Source of the DNA: Cherax quadricarinatus
Lineage: Eukaryota > Arthropoda > Malacostraca > Decapoda > Parastacidae
Assembly: GCF_038502225.1 (NCBI RefSeq)
Contig: NC_091374.1
Location: forward strand, 5,851,020-5,915,019
Length of the DNA stretch: 64,000 nucleotides
Reading direction: 5' to 3'
Shown: positions 40,318 through 51,819 of the stretch, piece by piece
How the letters are laid out: each line of letters starts with the position of its first letter
Numbering within the stretch: position 1 is the stretch's first letter
Program-made: the position numbers and the translations under genes
Notes under the pieces: generated by a model
Seen by the model: the letters and a program-made list of their open reading frames with translations, nothing else
What the model was told of the DNA's origin: nothing
Databases searched by the model: none

Positions 40318-43300
40318 TACTTGTAGTGGTGGTAGTAGTTGTAGTGGTGGTAGTAGTTGTAGTGGTGGTAGTAGTTGTAGTGGTGGTAGTAGTTGTAGTG
40401 GTGGTAGTAGTTGTAGTGGTGGTAGTAGTTGTAGTGGTGGTAGTAGTTGTAGTGGTGGTAGTAGTTGTAGTGGTGGTAGTAGTTGTAGTGGTGGTAGTAG
40501 TTGTAGTGGTGGTAGTAGTTGTAGGGGTGGTAGTAGCTGTTGTGGTGGTAGTAGTTGTAGTGGTGGTAGTAGTTGTAGTGGTGGTAGTAGTTGTAGGGGT
40601 GGTAGTAGCTGTTGTGGTGGTAGTAGTTGTAGTGGTGGTAGTAGTTGTAGTGGTGGTAGTAGTTGTAGTGGTGGTAGTAGTTGTAGTGGTGGTAGTAGTT
40701 GTTGTGGTGGTAGTAGTTGTAGTGGTGGTAGTAGCTGTAGTGGTGGTAGTAGTTGTAGTGGTGGTAGTAGTTGTAGTGGTGGTAGTAGTTGTAGTGGTGG
40801 TAGTAGTTGTAGTGGTGGTAGTAGTTGTAGTGGTGGTAGTAGTTGTAGTGGTGGTAGTAGTTGTAGTGGTGGTAGTAGTTGTAGTGGTGGTAGTAGTTGT
40901 AGTGGTGGTAGTAGTTGTTGTGGTGGTAGTAGTTGTAGTGGTGGTAGTAGTTGTAGTGGTGGTAGTAGTTGTTGTGGTGGTAGTAGTTGTAGTGGTGGTA
41001 GTAGTTGTAGTGGTGGTAGTAGTTGTAGTGGTGGTAGTAGTTGTAGTGGTGGTAGTAGTTGTAGTGGTGGTAGTAGTTGTAGTGGTGGTAGTAGTTGTAG
41101 TGGTGGTAGTAGTTGTAGTGGTGGTAGTAGTTGTAGTGGTGGTAGTAGTTGTAGTGGTGGTAGTAGTTGTAGTGGTGGTAGTAGTTGTAGTGGTGGTAGT
41201 AGTTGTAGTGGTGGTAGTAGTTGTAGTGGTGGTAGTAGTTGTAGTGGTGGTAGTAGTTGTAGGGGTGGTAGTAGCTGTTGTGGTGGTAGTAGTTGTAGTG
41301 GTGGTAGTAGTTGTAGTGGTGGTAGTAGTTGTAGTGGTGGTAGTAGTTGTAGTGGTGGTAGTAGTTGTAGTGGTGGTAGTAGTTGTAGTGGTGGTAGTAG
41401 CTGTAGTGGTGGTAGTAGTTGTAGTGGTGGTAGTAGTTGTAGTGGTGGTAGTAGTTGTAGTGGTGGTAGTAGTTGTAGTGGTGGTAGTAGTTGTAGTGGT
41501 GGTAGTAGTTGTAGTGGTGGTAGTAGTTGTAGTGGTGGTAGTAGTTGTCGTAGTGGTGGTGGTAGTTGTAGTGGTGGTAGTAGTTGTAGTGGTGGTAGTA
41601 GTTGTAGTGGTGGTAGTAGTTGTAGTGGTGGTAGTAGTTGTGGTGGTAGTTGTGGTGGTAGTTGTAGTGGTGGTAGTAGTTGTAGTGGTGGTAGTAGTTG
41701 TAGTGGTAGTAGTTGTTGTAGTTGTAGTAGTAGTTGTGGAAGTTGTAGTGGTAGTTGTGGAAGTTGTAGTGGTATTAGTAGTTGTAGTAGTTGTAGTGGT
41801 AGTAGTAGTTGTGGTAGTTGTAGTAGTAGTTGTGGTAGTTGTAGTGGTAGTTGTGGTAGTTGTAGTGGTAGTAGTAGTTGTAGCTGTTGTGGTGGTGTAG
41901 TGGTGGTAGTAGTTGTAGTGGTGGTAGTAGTTGTAGTGGTGGTAGTAGTTGTAGTGGTGGCAGTAGTTGTAGTGGTGGTAGTAGTTGTAGTGGTGGCAGT
42001 AGTTGTAGTGGTGGCAGTAGTTGTAGTGGTGGTAGTAGTTGTAGTGGTGGCAGTAGTTGTAGTGGTGGTAGTAGTTGTAGTGGTGGCAGTAGTTGTAGTG
42101 GTGGTAGTAGTTGTAGTGGTGGTAGTAGTTGTAGTGGTGGTAGTAGTTGTAGTGGTGGTAGTAGCTATTGTGGTGGTAGTAGTTGTAGTGGTGGTAGTAG
42201 TTGTAGTCGTGGTAGTAGTTGTAGTGGTGGTAGTAGTTGTAGGGGTGGTAGTAGCTGTTGTGGTGGTAGTAGTTGTAGTGGTGGTAGTAGTTGTAGTGGT
42301 GGTAGTAGTTGTAGTGGTGGTAGTAGTTGTAGGGGTGGTAGTAGCTGTTGTGGTGGTAGTAGTTGTAGTGGTGGTAGTAGTTGTAGTGGTGGTAGTAGTT
42401 GTAGTGGTGGTAGTAGTTGTAGGGGTGGTAGTAGCTGTTGTGGTGGTAGTAGTTGTAGTGGTGGTAGTAGTTGTAGTGGTGGTAGTAGTTGTAGTGGTGG
42501 TAGTAGTTGTAGTGGTGGTAGTAGCTATTGTGGTGGTAGTAGTTGTAGTGGTGGTAGTAGTTGTAGTGGTGGTAGTAGTTGTAGTGGTGGTAGTAGTTGT
42601 AGTGGTGGTAGTAGTTGTAGTGGTGGTAGTAGTTGTAGTGGTGGTAGTAGTTGTAGTGATGGTAGTAGTTGTAGGGGTGGTAGTAGCTGTTGTGGTGGTA
42701 GTAGTTGTAGTGGTGGTAGTAGTTGTAGTGGTGGTAGTAGTTGTAGGGGTGGTAGTAGCTGTTGTGGTGGTAGTAGTTGTAGTGGTGGTAGTAGTTGTAG
42801 TGGTGGTAGTAGTTGTAGTGGTGGTAGAAGCTATTGTGGTGGTAGTAGTTGTAGTGGTGGTAGTAGTTGTAGTGGTGGTAGTAGTTGTAGTGGTGGTAGT
42901 AGTTGTAGTGGTGGTAGTAGTTGTAGTGGTGGTAGTAGTTGTAGTGGTGGTAGTAGTTGTAGTGGTGGTAGTAGCTGTTGTGGTGGTAGTAGTTGTAGTG
43001 GTGGTAGTAGTTGTAGTGGTGGTAGTAGTTGTAGTGGTGGTAGTAGCTGTTGTGGTGGTAGTAGTTGTAGTGGTGGTAGTAGTTGTAGTGGTGGTAGTAG
43101 TTGTAGTGGTGGTAGTAGTTGTAGTGGTGGTAGTAGTTGTAGGAGTGGTAGTAGCTGTTGTGGTGGTAGTAGTAGTTGTAGTGGTGGTAGTAGTTGTAGT
43201 GGTGGTAGTAGTTGTAGTGGTGGTAGTAGTTGTAGGGGTGGTAGTAGCTGTTGTGGTGGTAGTAGTTGTAGTGGTGGTAGTAGTTGTAGTGGTGGTAGTA

Positions 43301-43552
43301 GTTGTAGTGGTGGTAGTAGTTGTAGTGGTGGTAGTAGTTGTAGGGGTGGTAGTAGCTGTTGTGGTGGTAGTAGTTGTAGTGGTGGTAGTAGTTGTAGTGG
43401 TGGTAGTAGTTGTAGTGGTGGTAGTAGTTGTAGGGGTGGTAGTAGCTGTTGTGGTGGTAGTAGTTGTAGTGGTGGTAGTAGTTGTAGTGGTGGTAGTAGT
43501 TGTAGGGGTGGTAGTAGCTGTTGTGGTGGTAGTAGTTGTAGTGGTGGTAGTG
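40318..43552. repeat. 18-bp GGT/AGT minisatellite (about 180 copies)
   Basis: Unit GGTGGTAGTAGTTGTAGT, six triplets. A two-unit variant, TTGTAGGGGTGGTAGTAGC followed by TGTTGT, is interspersed; at 42241, 42331 and 42421 it recurs every 90 bp (five units), showing higher-order structure in the right half. 41640-41895 is a degenerate centre (GTAGTTGTGG types) at which the phase shifts. The array has no stop codon in most frames, giving frames of over 1100 codons on each strand (GGSSCS on plus, poly-Thr or PPLQLL on minus); these are artefacts. Confidence 0.97.
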
Positions 43553-43589
43553 AGAATATTGTTCAAATATATATATGGCACAAATAAAC

Positions 43590-46500
43590 CATCAGAAGCC
43601 AGGTAAGTCATCAGAAGCCAGGTAAGCCATCAGAAGCCAGGTAAGTCATCAGAAGCCAGGTAAGTCATCAGAAGCCAGGTAAGTCATCAGAAGCCAGGTA
43701 AGTCATCAGAAGCCAGGTAAGTCATCAGAAGCCAGGTAAGTCATCAGAAGCCAGGTAAGTCATCAGAAGCCAGGTAAGTCATCAGAAGCCAGGTAAGTCA
43801 TCAGAAGCCAGGTAAGTCATCAGAAGCCAGGTAAGTCATCAGAAGCCAGGTAAGTCATCAGAAGCCAGGTAAGTCATCAGAAGCCAGGTAAGTCATCAGA
43901 AGCCAGGTAAGTCATCAGAAGCCAGGTAAGTCATCAGAAGCCAGGTAAGTCATCAGAAGCCAGGTAAGTCATCAGAAGCCAGGTAAGCCATCAGAAGCCA
44001 GGTAAGCCATCAGAAGCCAGGTAAGTCATCAGAAGCCAGGTAAGCCATCAGAAGCCAGGTAAGTCATCAGAAGCCAGGTAAGTCATCAGAAGCCAGGTAA
44101 GTCATCAGAAGCCAGGTAAGCCATCAGAAGCCAGGTAAGCCATCAGAAGCCAGGTAAGTCATCAGAAGCCAGGTAAGCCATCAGAAGCCAGGTAAGTCAT
44201 CAGAAGCCAGGTAAGTCATCAGAAGCCAGGTAAGTCATCAGAAGCCAGGTAAGTCATCAGAAGCCAGGTAAGTCATCAGAAGCCAGGTAAGTCATCAGAA
44301 GCCAGGTAAGTCATCAGAAGCCAGGTAAGTCATCAGAAGCCAGGTAAGTCATCAGAAGCCAGGTAAGTCATCAGAAGCCAGGTAAGCCATCAGAAGCCAG
44401 GTAAGCCATCAGAAGCCAGGTAAGCCAGGTAAGTCATCAGAAGCCAGGTAAGTCATCAGAAGCCAGGTAAGTCATCAGAAGCCAGGTAAGTCATCAGAAG
44501 CCAGGTAAGTCATCAGAAGCCAGGTAAGTCATCAGAAGCCAGGTAAGTCATCAGAAGCCAGGTAAGTCATCAGAAGCCAGGTAAGCCATCAGAAGCCAGG
44601 TAAGCCATCAGAAGGCAGGTAAGTCATCAGAAGCCAGGTAAGTCATCAGAAGCCAGGTAAGTCAGGTAAGCCATCAGAAGCCAGGTAAGTCATCAGAAGC
44701 CAGGTAAGTCATCAGAAGCCAGGTAAGTCATCAGAAGCCAGGTAAGCCATCAGAAGCCAGGTAAGTCATCAGGTAAGTCATCAGAAGCCAGGTAAGTCAT
44801 CAGAAGCCAGGTAAGCCATCAGAAGCCAGGTAACTCATCAGAAGCCAGGTAAGTCATCAGAAGCCAGGTAAGTCATCAGAAGCCAGGTAAGTCATCAGAA
44901 GCCAGGTAAGTCATCAGAAGCCAGGTAAGTCATCAGAAGCCAGGTAAGTCATCAGAAGCCAGGTAAGTCATCAGAAGGCAGGTAAGTCATCAGAAGCCAG
45001 GTAAGTCATCAGAAGCCAGGTAAGCCATCAGAAGCCAGGTAAGCCATCAGAAGCCAGGTAAGCCATCAGAAGCCAGGTAAGTCATCAGAAGCCAGGTAAG
45101 CCATCAGAAGCCAGGTAAGTCATCAGAAGCCAGGTAAGTCATCAGAAGCCAGGTAAGCCATCAGAAGCCAGGTAAGTCATCAGAAGCCAGGTAAGTCATC
45201 AGAAGCCAGGTAAGTCATCAGAAGCCAGGTAAGCCATCAGAAGCCAGGTAAGTCATCAGAAGCCAGGTAAGTCATCAGAAGCCAGGTAAGTCATCAGAAG
45301 CCAGGTAAGTCATCAGAAGCCAGGTAAGTCATCAGAAGCCAGGTAAGTCATCAGAAGCCAGGTAAGTCATCAGAAGCCAGGTAAGTCATCAGAAGCCAGG
45401 TAAGTCATCAGAAGCCAGGTAAGTCATCAGAAGCCAGGTAAGTCATCAGAAGCCAGGTAAGCCATCAGAAGCCAGGTAAGTCATCAGAAGCCAGGTAAGT
45501 CATCAGAAGCCAGGTAAGTCATCAGAAGCCAGGTAAGTCATCAGAAGCCAGGTAAGTCATCAGAAGCCAGGTAAGTCATCAGAAGCCAGGTAAGTCATCA
45601 GAAGCCAGGTAAGTCATCAGAAGCCAGGTAAGTCATCAGAAGCCAGGTAAGTCATCAGAAGCCAGGTAAGTCATCAGAAGCCAGGTAAGTCATCAGAAGC
45701 CAGGTAAGTCATCAGAAGCCAGGTAAGTCATCAGAAGCCAGGTAAGTAAGCCATCAGAAGCCAGGTAAGTCATCAGAAGCCAGGTAAGTCATCAGAAGCC
45801 AGGTAAGTCATCAGAAGCCAGGTAAGTCATCAGAAGCCAGGTAAGTCATCAGAAGCCAGGTCATAGCCAGTCATCAGAAGCCAGGTAAGTCATCAGAAGC
45901 CAGGTAAGTCATCAGAAGCCAGGTAAGTCATCAGAAGCCAGGTAAGTCATCAGAAGCCAGGTAAGTCATCAGAAGCCAGGTAAGTCATCAGAAGCCAGGT
46001 AAGTCATCAGAAGCCAGGTAAGTCATCAGAAGCCAGGTAAGTCATCAGAAGCCAGGTAAGTCATCAGAAGCCAGGTAAGTCATCAGAAGCCAGGTAAGTC
46101 ATCAGAAGCCAGGTAAGTCATCAGAAGCCAGGTAAGTCATCAGAAGCCAGGTAAGTCATCAGAAGCCAGGTAAGTCATCAGAAGCCAGGTAAGCGATCAG
46201 AAGCCAGGCAAGTCATCAGAAGCCAGGTAAGCCATCAGAAGCCAGGCAAGTCATCAGAAGCCAGGTAAGCCATCAGAAGCCAGGCAAGTCATCAGAAGCC
46301 AGATAAGCCATCAGAAGCCAGGTAAGTCATCAGAAGCCAGGTAAGTCATCAGAAGCCAGGTAAGTCATCAGAAGCCAGGTAAGTCATCAGAAGCCAGGTA
46401 AGCCATCAGAAGCCAGGTAAGCCATCAGAAGCCAGGTAAGTCATCAGAAGCCAGGTAAGTCATCAGAAGCCAGGTAAGTCATCAGAAGCCAGGTAAGTCA

Positions 46501-46870
46501 TCAGAAGCCAGGTAAGCCATCAGAAGCCAGGTAAGTCATCAGAAGCCAGGTAAGTCATCAGAAGCCAGGTAAGTCATCAGAAGCCAGGTAAGTCATCAGA
46601 AGCCAGGTAAGCCATCAGAAGCCAGGCAAGTCATCAGAAGCCAGGTAAGTCATCAGAAGCCAGGTAAGTCATCAGAAGCCAGGTAAGCCATCAGAAGCCA
46701 GGTAAGTCATCAGAAGCCAGGTAAGTCATCAGAAGCCAGGTAAGTCATCAGAAGCCAGGTAAGTCATCAGAAGCCAGGTAAGTCATTAGAAGGCAGGTAA
46801 GTCATCAGAAGCCAGGTAAGTCATCAGAAGCCAGGTAAGCCATCAGAAGCCAGGTAAGCCATCAGAAGCC
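43590..46870 (+). repeat. 19-bp minisatellite with a consensus 5' splice site in each unit (about 173 copies)
   Basis: Unit CATCAGAAGCCAGGTAAGT. The nine bases CAGGTAAGT match the metazoan 5' splice site consensus and are fully complementary to the U1 snRNA 5' end. The commonest variant changes the final T to C (GTAAGC), which keeps the GT. Short indels occur at about 44418, 44660, 44770, 45745 and 45865. No polypyrimidine tract plus AG acceptor is part of the unit, so on the plus strand it is a donor-only array. Whether it is transcribed cannot be seen. Confidence 0.97.
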
Positions 46871-46995
46871 ACTCTCCTGACGAGGTCAGACTACATCCAC
46901 ACATCTTGTGTTAGTCATGTAGGTCGATTGTGTTTTTACTCAAATCAGAGACAATGACAGTCACCTGTGGCAAGCATAATAAGCACCTCCAAGCC

Positions 46996-46997
<2 letters not shown>

Positions 46998-47052
<55 letters not shown>

Positions 47053-47053
47053 G
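46998..47053. repeat. (TTA)n microsatellite
   Basis: About 18 TTA triplets. Confidence 0.98.
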
Positions 47054-47527
47054 GGTCACCCTGCCTCAAAATTATATCAATTTCAAGCGTAGTTTAATCT
47101 GTAAAACCGTTGTCGTTCTGAAGAAAACGTCCTTCGAAGTAACCAAAAGTGATTATAAAGTGTACAGGGGGAATGTACTCCCTCCAGTGTCTTGTGGAAG
47201 AATACCTAGTCTTGGAGGAGGGATGAAGGGAGGGAGAGATGGAGGTGGTGTACTGTGAGCGTATGTTCTGCGGGTATGAGTGATGTAGAGATGGAAGGAG
47301 GGAGGGAGGGAGGGTGGCTGGAGCATCTTAGGTGCGTCAGTGTTGAACGCAATACGATGTAGTGAGTGGATGGTTGGGTGTAGGTTTGTGTCTAAGGTCA
47401 GTCTTGGGTGGTGCAGATGCCAGTCCCACCCACCCACCCACTCGTCCACAAACCCACCCACCCACCCACTGCACCGTGCGGTAGAACCTAAGAGGAAGAC
47501 TCATACCATTCATTTTCGTTTTCGGGT
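47054..47527. other. Spacer, nothing recognised
   Basis: Contains a purine-rich GGGA tract (47295-47325) and a CCCA tract (47425-47470). Open frames on both strands show no family motif. Confidence 0.45.
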
Positions 47528-48130
47528 GAGGCAGTCTTGACTGGTGGTTCTGCAGAGACAGTCTTGACTGGTGGTTCTGCAGAGGCAGTCTTGACTGGTT
47601 GTTCTGCAGAGGCAGTCTTGACTGGTGGTTCTGCAGAGGCAGTCTTGACTGGTGGTTCTGCAGAGGCAGTCTTGACTGGTGGTTCTGCAGAGGCAGTCTT
47701 GACTGGTGGTTCTGCAGAGGCAGTCTTGACTGGTGGTTCTGCAGAGGCAGTCTTGACTGGTGGTTCTGCAGAGGCAGCCTTGACTGGTGGTTCGTCAGAG
47801 GCAGTCTTGACTGGTGGTTCGTCAGAGGCAGCCTTGACTGGTGGTTCGTCAGAGGCAGTCTTGACTGGTGGTTCGTCAGAGGCAGTCTTGACTGGTGGTT
47901 CATCAGAGGCAGCCTTAACTGGTGGTTCGACAGAGGCAGCCTTGACTGGTGGTTCTTCAGAGACAGTCTTGACTTGTGGTTCTACAGGGGCAGTCTTGAT
48001 TGATGGTTCTACAGAGGCAGCCTTGACTGGTGGTTCTACGGAGGCAGTCTTGACTGGTGGGTCTACAGATACAGTCTTGACCACTGGCCCTACGGAGTCA
48101 GACTAGACTTGAGTTCCAATGGAACAAGAC
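47528..48130. repeat. 27-bp minisatellite, about 21 copies
   Basis: Unit contains GGCAGTCTTGACTGGTGGTT followed by CTGCAGA; units to the right drift to CGTCAGA, CTACAGA and CTTCAGA. The unit is nine codons, so the minus strand is open for 198 codons (PPVKTASAE repeated) and the plus strand for 189 (LTGGSAEAV). Substitutions between units change amino acids in both frames, which argues against selection on a protein. Decayed units may continue to about 48215. Confidence 0.93.
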
Positions 48131-48227
48131 TTGACCCAAGATCTAATGTAAGTAGACTTTACTCAAATTCTGAAGGAAGTATCTACGACCCAAGTTCCTA
48201 CAAACCAGTCATGACCACCGTCCTGGC

Positions 48228-48228
<1 letters not shown>

Positions 48229-48268
<40 letters not shown>
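48229..48268. repeat. (CA)n microsatellite
   Basis: About 19 CA dinucleotides, directly abutting the 5' truncation point of a LINE-C fragment. Confidence 0.97.
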
Positions 48269-48270
<2 letters not shown>

Positions 48271-48660
48271 AGAAAGGTTAAGGAAAATCGGCCTGACGAC
48301 ACTGGAGGACAGGAGGGACAGGGAAGACATGATAACGACATAAAATATTGCGAGGAACTGACAAGGTGGACAAAGACAGGATGTTCCAGAGATGGGACAC
48401 AGAAACAAGGGGTAACAATTGGAAGTTGAAGACTCCTATGAGTCAAAGGGATGTTAGGAAGTATTTCTCGAGTCATCGAGTTGTCAGGCAGTGGAACAGC
48501 CTAGAAAGTGACGTAGTGGAGGCGGGAATCATACATAGTTTTAAGACGAGGTTTGATAAAGCTCATGGAGCAGGGAGAGAGAGGGCCTAGCAGCAATCAG
48601 AGAAGATGCATGACCAGGAGCTATGAATCGACCCCTGCAACCACAAATAGGTGAGTACAC
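48269..48660 (+). mobile_element. LINE-C C-terminal fragment and 3' UTR
   Basis: Coding end in plus orientation: 'MFQRWDTETRGNNWKLKTP', 'SQRDVRKYFSSHRVVRQWN', 'EAGIIHSFKTRFDKAHGAG', close to the C-terminus of the 57.0-kb copy. Upstream pieces (48270-48370) are frameshifted. The 3' UTR ends AACCACAAATAGGTGAGTAC then ACACACAC. It is flanked 5' by (CA)n and ends in an (AC) run. Confidence 0.8.
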
Positions 48661-49195
48661 ACACAGAGTAAACCAACGCTAACACAACTCACTTCAGAAC
48701 AGTAGGTGGGAAGAACTGACTTACACAATCAGTTTACCGAACTCTAAAAGCAATTAATCAAAGGAAAAACTATACTGACCTTAATCAAACGAGGTCCAAA
48801 AATGTCTCCTGCAAACACACAATTTTTGAGCAGCAGACAGCGGAAACTGTCTTGACGATGACACAAGAAATTCTTGAAAAAAAACTACGAGTCTTTGAAA
48901 TCGTTAAATGAACGAAATGAAACGAAAAAAATGGAAATAAGAATCGTATTCAAGGAGAAGCATTGGTGAAATATTTAAAACATTGGGAACAACAGCCTTG
49001 GAAGATAGGGAAGCAGATGTGGCAGACTGAGAGGCAGCAGCAGCAGCGGAAGCAGCAGAAGCAGCGACTGCTGCAGCAGACTGACAGTGGATTAGAGAGA
49101 TAAGGAAGCAGTAGTGTACTACACATTCAAATTTCTCTAAGAAAACTGAACTTGAAATATTTAAATCCAAGAAAAAATGTTGGCTATGACTGTTC

Positions 49196-49198
<3 letters not shown>
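48661..49198. other. Spacer, nothing recognised
   Basis: Unrecognised. A short Ala-rich frame on the minus strand (49020-49090) comes from GCAGCAGCA/GCAGAAGCA triplets. Confidence 0.45.

Positions 49199-49246
<48 letters not shown>
49199..49246. repeat. (ATT)n microsatellite
   Basis: About 15 ATT triplets. Confidence 0.97.
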
Positions 49247-49247
<1 letters not shown>

Positions 49248-49316
49248 GTAGATTGGTGGAATGAGGTAAGAGAGACCATGTTAGTAGATGAGAAGTTTTG
49301 TCTATGTAGAAAGATA

Positions 49317-49437
49317 ATGAAGATAGTGGAGTACATGAAGAAGATATTCTGCTTAAAAGATGGTGGAGTACATGAAGAAGATATTCTGCTTAAAAGATGG
49401 TGGAGTACATGAAGATATTCTGCTTAAAAGATGGGTT
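49317..49437. repeat. 37-bp tandem repeat, 3 copies
   Basis: Unit contains TGGTGGAGTACATGAAGAAG and ATATTCTGCTTAAAAG; the third unit lacks three bases (GAAGATATT). Confidence 0.88.
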
Positions 49438-49524
49438 AAGACGGCAAAAGAAGAACAAATCAGAGAATGGCACATTATGATAAGGCTACATGACAGTACT
49501 GGGAAATATACGAGACGAGTTTGT

Positions 49525-49800
49525 TAAGAATGGGCCTACTACTACTACTAAGAATGGGCCTACTACTACTACTAAGAATGGGCCTACTATTACTACTAAG
49601 AATGGGCCTACTACTACTACTACTAAGAATGGGCCTACTACTACTAAGAATGGGGCTACTACTACTAAGAATGGGGCTACTACTACTAAGAATGGGGCTA
49701 CTACTACGAAGAATGGGGCCCATTATTACTAAGAGTGGGGTCCATTACTACTAAGAGTGGGGCCCATTACTACTAAGAGTGGGCCCTACCACCACTAGTG
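49525..49800. repeat. AAGAATGGGCC(TAC)n array
   Basis: About 11 units of AAGAATGGG(C/G)CTACTACTA with variable numbers of CTA triplets (units of 18 to 24 bp), drifting to GAGTGGGGCCCATTACTA on the right. Confidence 0.9.
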
Positions 49801-50286
49801 GGCCCCGGTCATTTGTGACACCACCTCCAGCTGCTTCACCTTACTGCTGCTCTGCCTTATGAGGTCTGGTCGCATACCTACGCTTCAGGCTTGAGGGACT
49901 GACCACCACTTACCAACACTAATGGACTGATGACGTCTAAACTAATTCCACAGGCACCAGTGTTATATTCGGCTGCAAACGTCTGCTCTGTGGGCGAAAC
50001 TTTTTGTCAATACTCTAGTGTTGAACAAGTTAATTTAGGCAAGATTGATCAGGAAACAGGACAAGTGTTTCCTGACGCGGGTCTTAGTCCTATGATGACC
50101 CACAGTTGGAGCTTTTGGTCATCTGACCGAGGCCTTCCACTGGCTTACCGGTCCACCCCTATAAAAATTATGGTCATGATTATAACCAAACGTGTCGGAC
50201 AAGTGTCTCAGCATTCACCTTGATAAGGGAATGGATATATTGTCAAAAACAGGGAGACTACCCGAGTAAGTGTAGATGATGACTGT
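49801..50286. other. Spacer with a weak hammerhead-like repeat
   Basis: The order 'gagggactgaccacc', 'gtctgctctgtgggCGAAAC' (about 49890-50010) resembles the block at 52770-52911 (see findings). It may be a decayed Penelope-like or other retroelement end. No coding potential recognised. Confidence 0.35.
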
Positions 50287-50475
50287 GTGTGTGTGTGTGT
50301 GTGTACACACTTCCGTGGTGGTGCTGGCAGGGCCGTTATTCACCACCACCTGTCCTGCTGTAAGGTGCTCTGACCCTACTAGGAGGCAGCCCCCGCTACC
50401 TTTCCTTGCTACTCACTCGTCCTAGCCCTCCTCCTCCTCCTCTTCCTAGTAGCACTGATGCTAGAACAGGTGATC

Positions 50476-50477
<2 letters not shown>

Positions 50478-50570
<93 letters not shown>
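50478..50570. repeat. (GA)n microsatellite
   Basis: About 46 GA dinucleotides. A short (GT)n of about nine units lies at 50285-50303. Confidence 0.98.
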
Positions 50571-50573
<3 letters not shown>

Positions 50574-50822
50574 AAGATCACTAGTCTCCAAGCGTTGAAG
50601 TCTAATATTTACACTGCTTGCGGTACAGCCAACAGGAAAGCTGTGTTACCCCGTGATGTATGCACAACAACTCTCATACATAAATCGTATACGTAAATCA
50701 TAAACAGAGAAAAAACATTATAATCACAAAAAAATAAGAATATTAAACGCTATATACTTTAAAAACACGAGATTTAAAGATAATTTTGATATGTGTTTTA
50801 AATGAGACTCTAGAATTTAAAA

Positions 50823-50840
50823 TACTACTACTACTACTAT

Positions 50841-50934
<94 letters not shown>
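50823..50934. repeat. (CTA)n then (ATA)n compound microsatellite
   Basis: About 24 CTA triplets (one TTA interruption) pass directly into about 13 ATA triplets. 50571-50822 before it is AT-rich and unrecognised. Confidence 0.97.
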
Positions 50935-50935
<1 letters not shown>

Positions 50936-51068
50936 CATATGATGGGAATAGGTTCCAAATGTATAGAATGGGTAGTAGGTTCCTCAAGATTATTTTCCAG
51001 TAGACGTGAGCCTTAGGTGAGGCTATGTGGTGTCACCTTGCTTGTCTGACATGCTTATTGCTGGGGAT

Positions 51069-51725
51069 GTAAGAGAGGTGACTGCCAGGGTGCTGAGCAG
51101 AGGTGTGTGGGGGAATCTCCGTGAGAGGTGACTGCCAGGGTGCTGGGCAGCGGTGTGTGGGGGGAATCTCCGTGAGAGGTGACTGCCAGGGTGCTGGGCA
51201 GAGGTGTGTGGGGGAATCTCCGTGAGAGGTGACTGCCAGGGTGCTGAGCAGAGGTGTGTGGGGGAATCTCCGTGAGAGGTGACTGCCAGGGTGCTGGGCA
51301 GCGGTGTGTGGGGGAATCTCCGTGAGAGGTGACTGCCAGGGTGCTGGGCAGAGGTGTGTGGGGGAATCTCCGTGAGAGGTGACTGCCAGGGTGCTGAGCA
51401 GAGGTGTGTGGGGGAATCTCCGTGAGAGGTGACTGCCAGGGTGCTGGGCAGCGGTGTGTGGGGGAATCTCCGTGAGAGGTGACTGCCAGGGTGCTGAGCA
51501 AAGGTGTGTGGGGGAATCTCCGTGAGAGGTGACTGCCAGGGTGCTGGGCAGAGGTGTGTGGGGGAATCTCCGTGAGAGGTGACTGCCAGGGCGCTGGGCA
51601 GAGGTGTGTGGGGGAATCTCCGTGAGAGGTGACTGCCAGGGTGCTGGGCAGAGGTGTGTGGGGGAATCTCCGTGAGAGGTGACTGCCAGGGTGCTGGGCA
51701 GAGGTGTGTGGGGGAATCTCCGTGA
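51069..51725. repeat. 50-bp minisatellite, 13 copies
   Basis: Unit contains GTGAGAGGTGACTGCCAGGG, TGCTGGGCAGAGGTGTGTGG and GGGAATCTCC. Variants GGGCAG/GAGCAG and AGGTG/CGGTG. 50 is not a multiple of three, so the minus-strand frames cycle through the same three peptides (SHGDSPTHL, PLTEIPPHT, LSRRFPHTP). One unit has an extra G (about 51162). Confidence 0.97.
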
Positions 51726-51819
51726 ATTCTGGACGGAAGTTGCAAAGGTTGGTCGAGGAATTTGGGAGGTGGTGTAGCGGAGGAAATTAAAAGTGAACTC
51801 GGAAGAGAACAAGGTGATA

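Noticed and set aside
40115..43611. Frames of 1163 (plus) and 1116 (minus) codons rich in Gly/Ser/Cys/Val or Thr/Pro/Leu/Gln
   Set aside because: Product of an 18-bp GGT/AGT repeat open in most frames; not silk, keratin or mucin, since no signal peptide or unique domain flanks it.
43590..46870. CRISPR-like array
   Set aside because: All direct-repeat arrays here are head-to-tail without unique spacers of constant length, and the genome is plainly eukaryotic.
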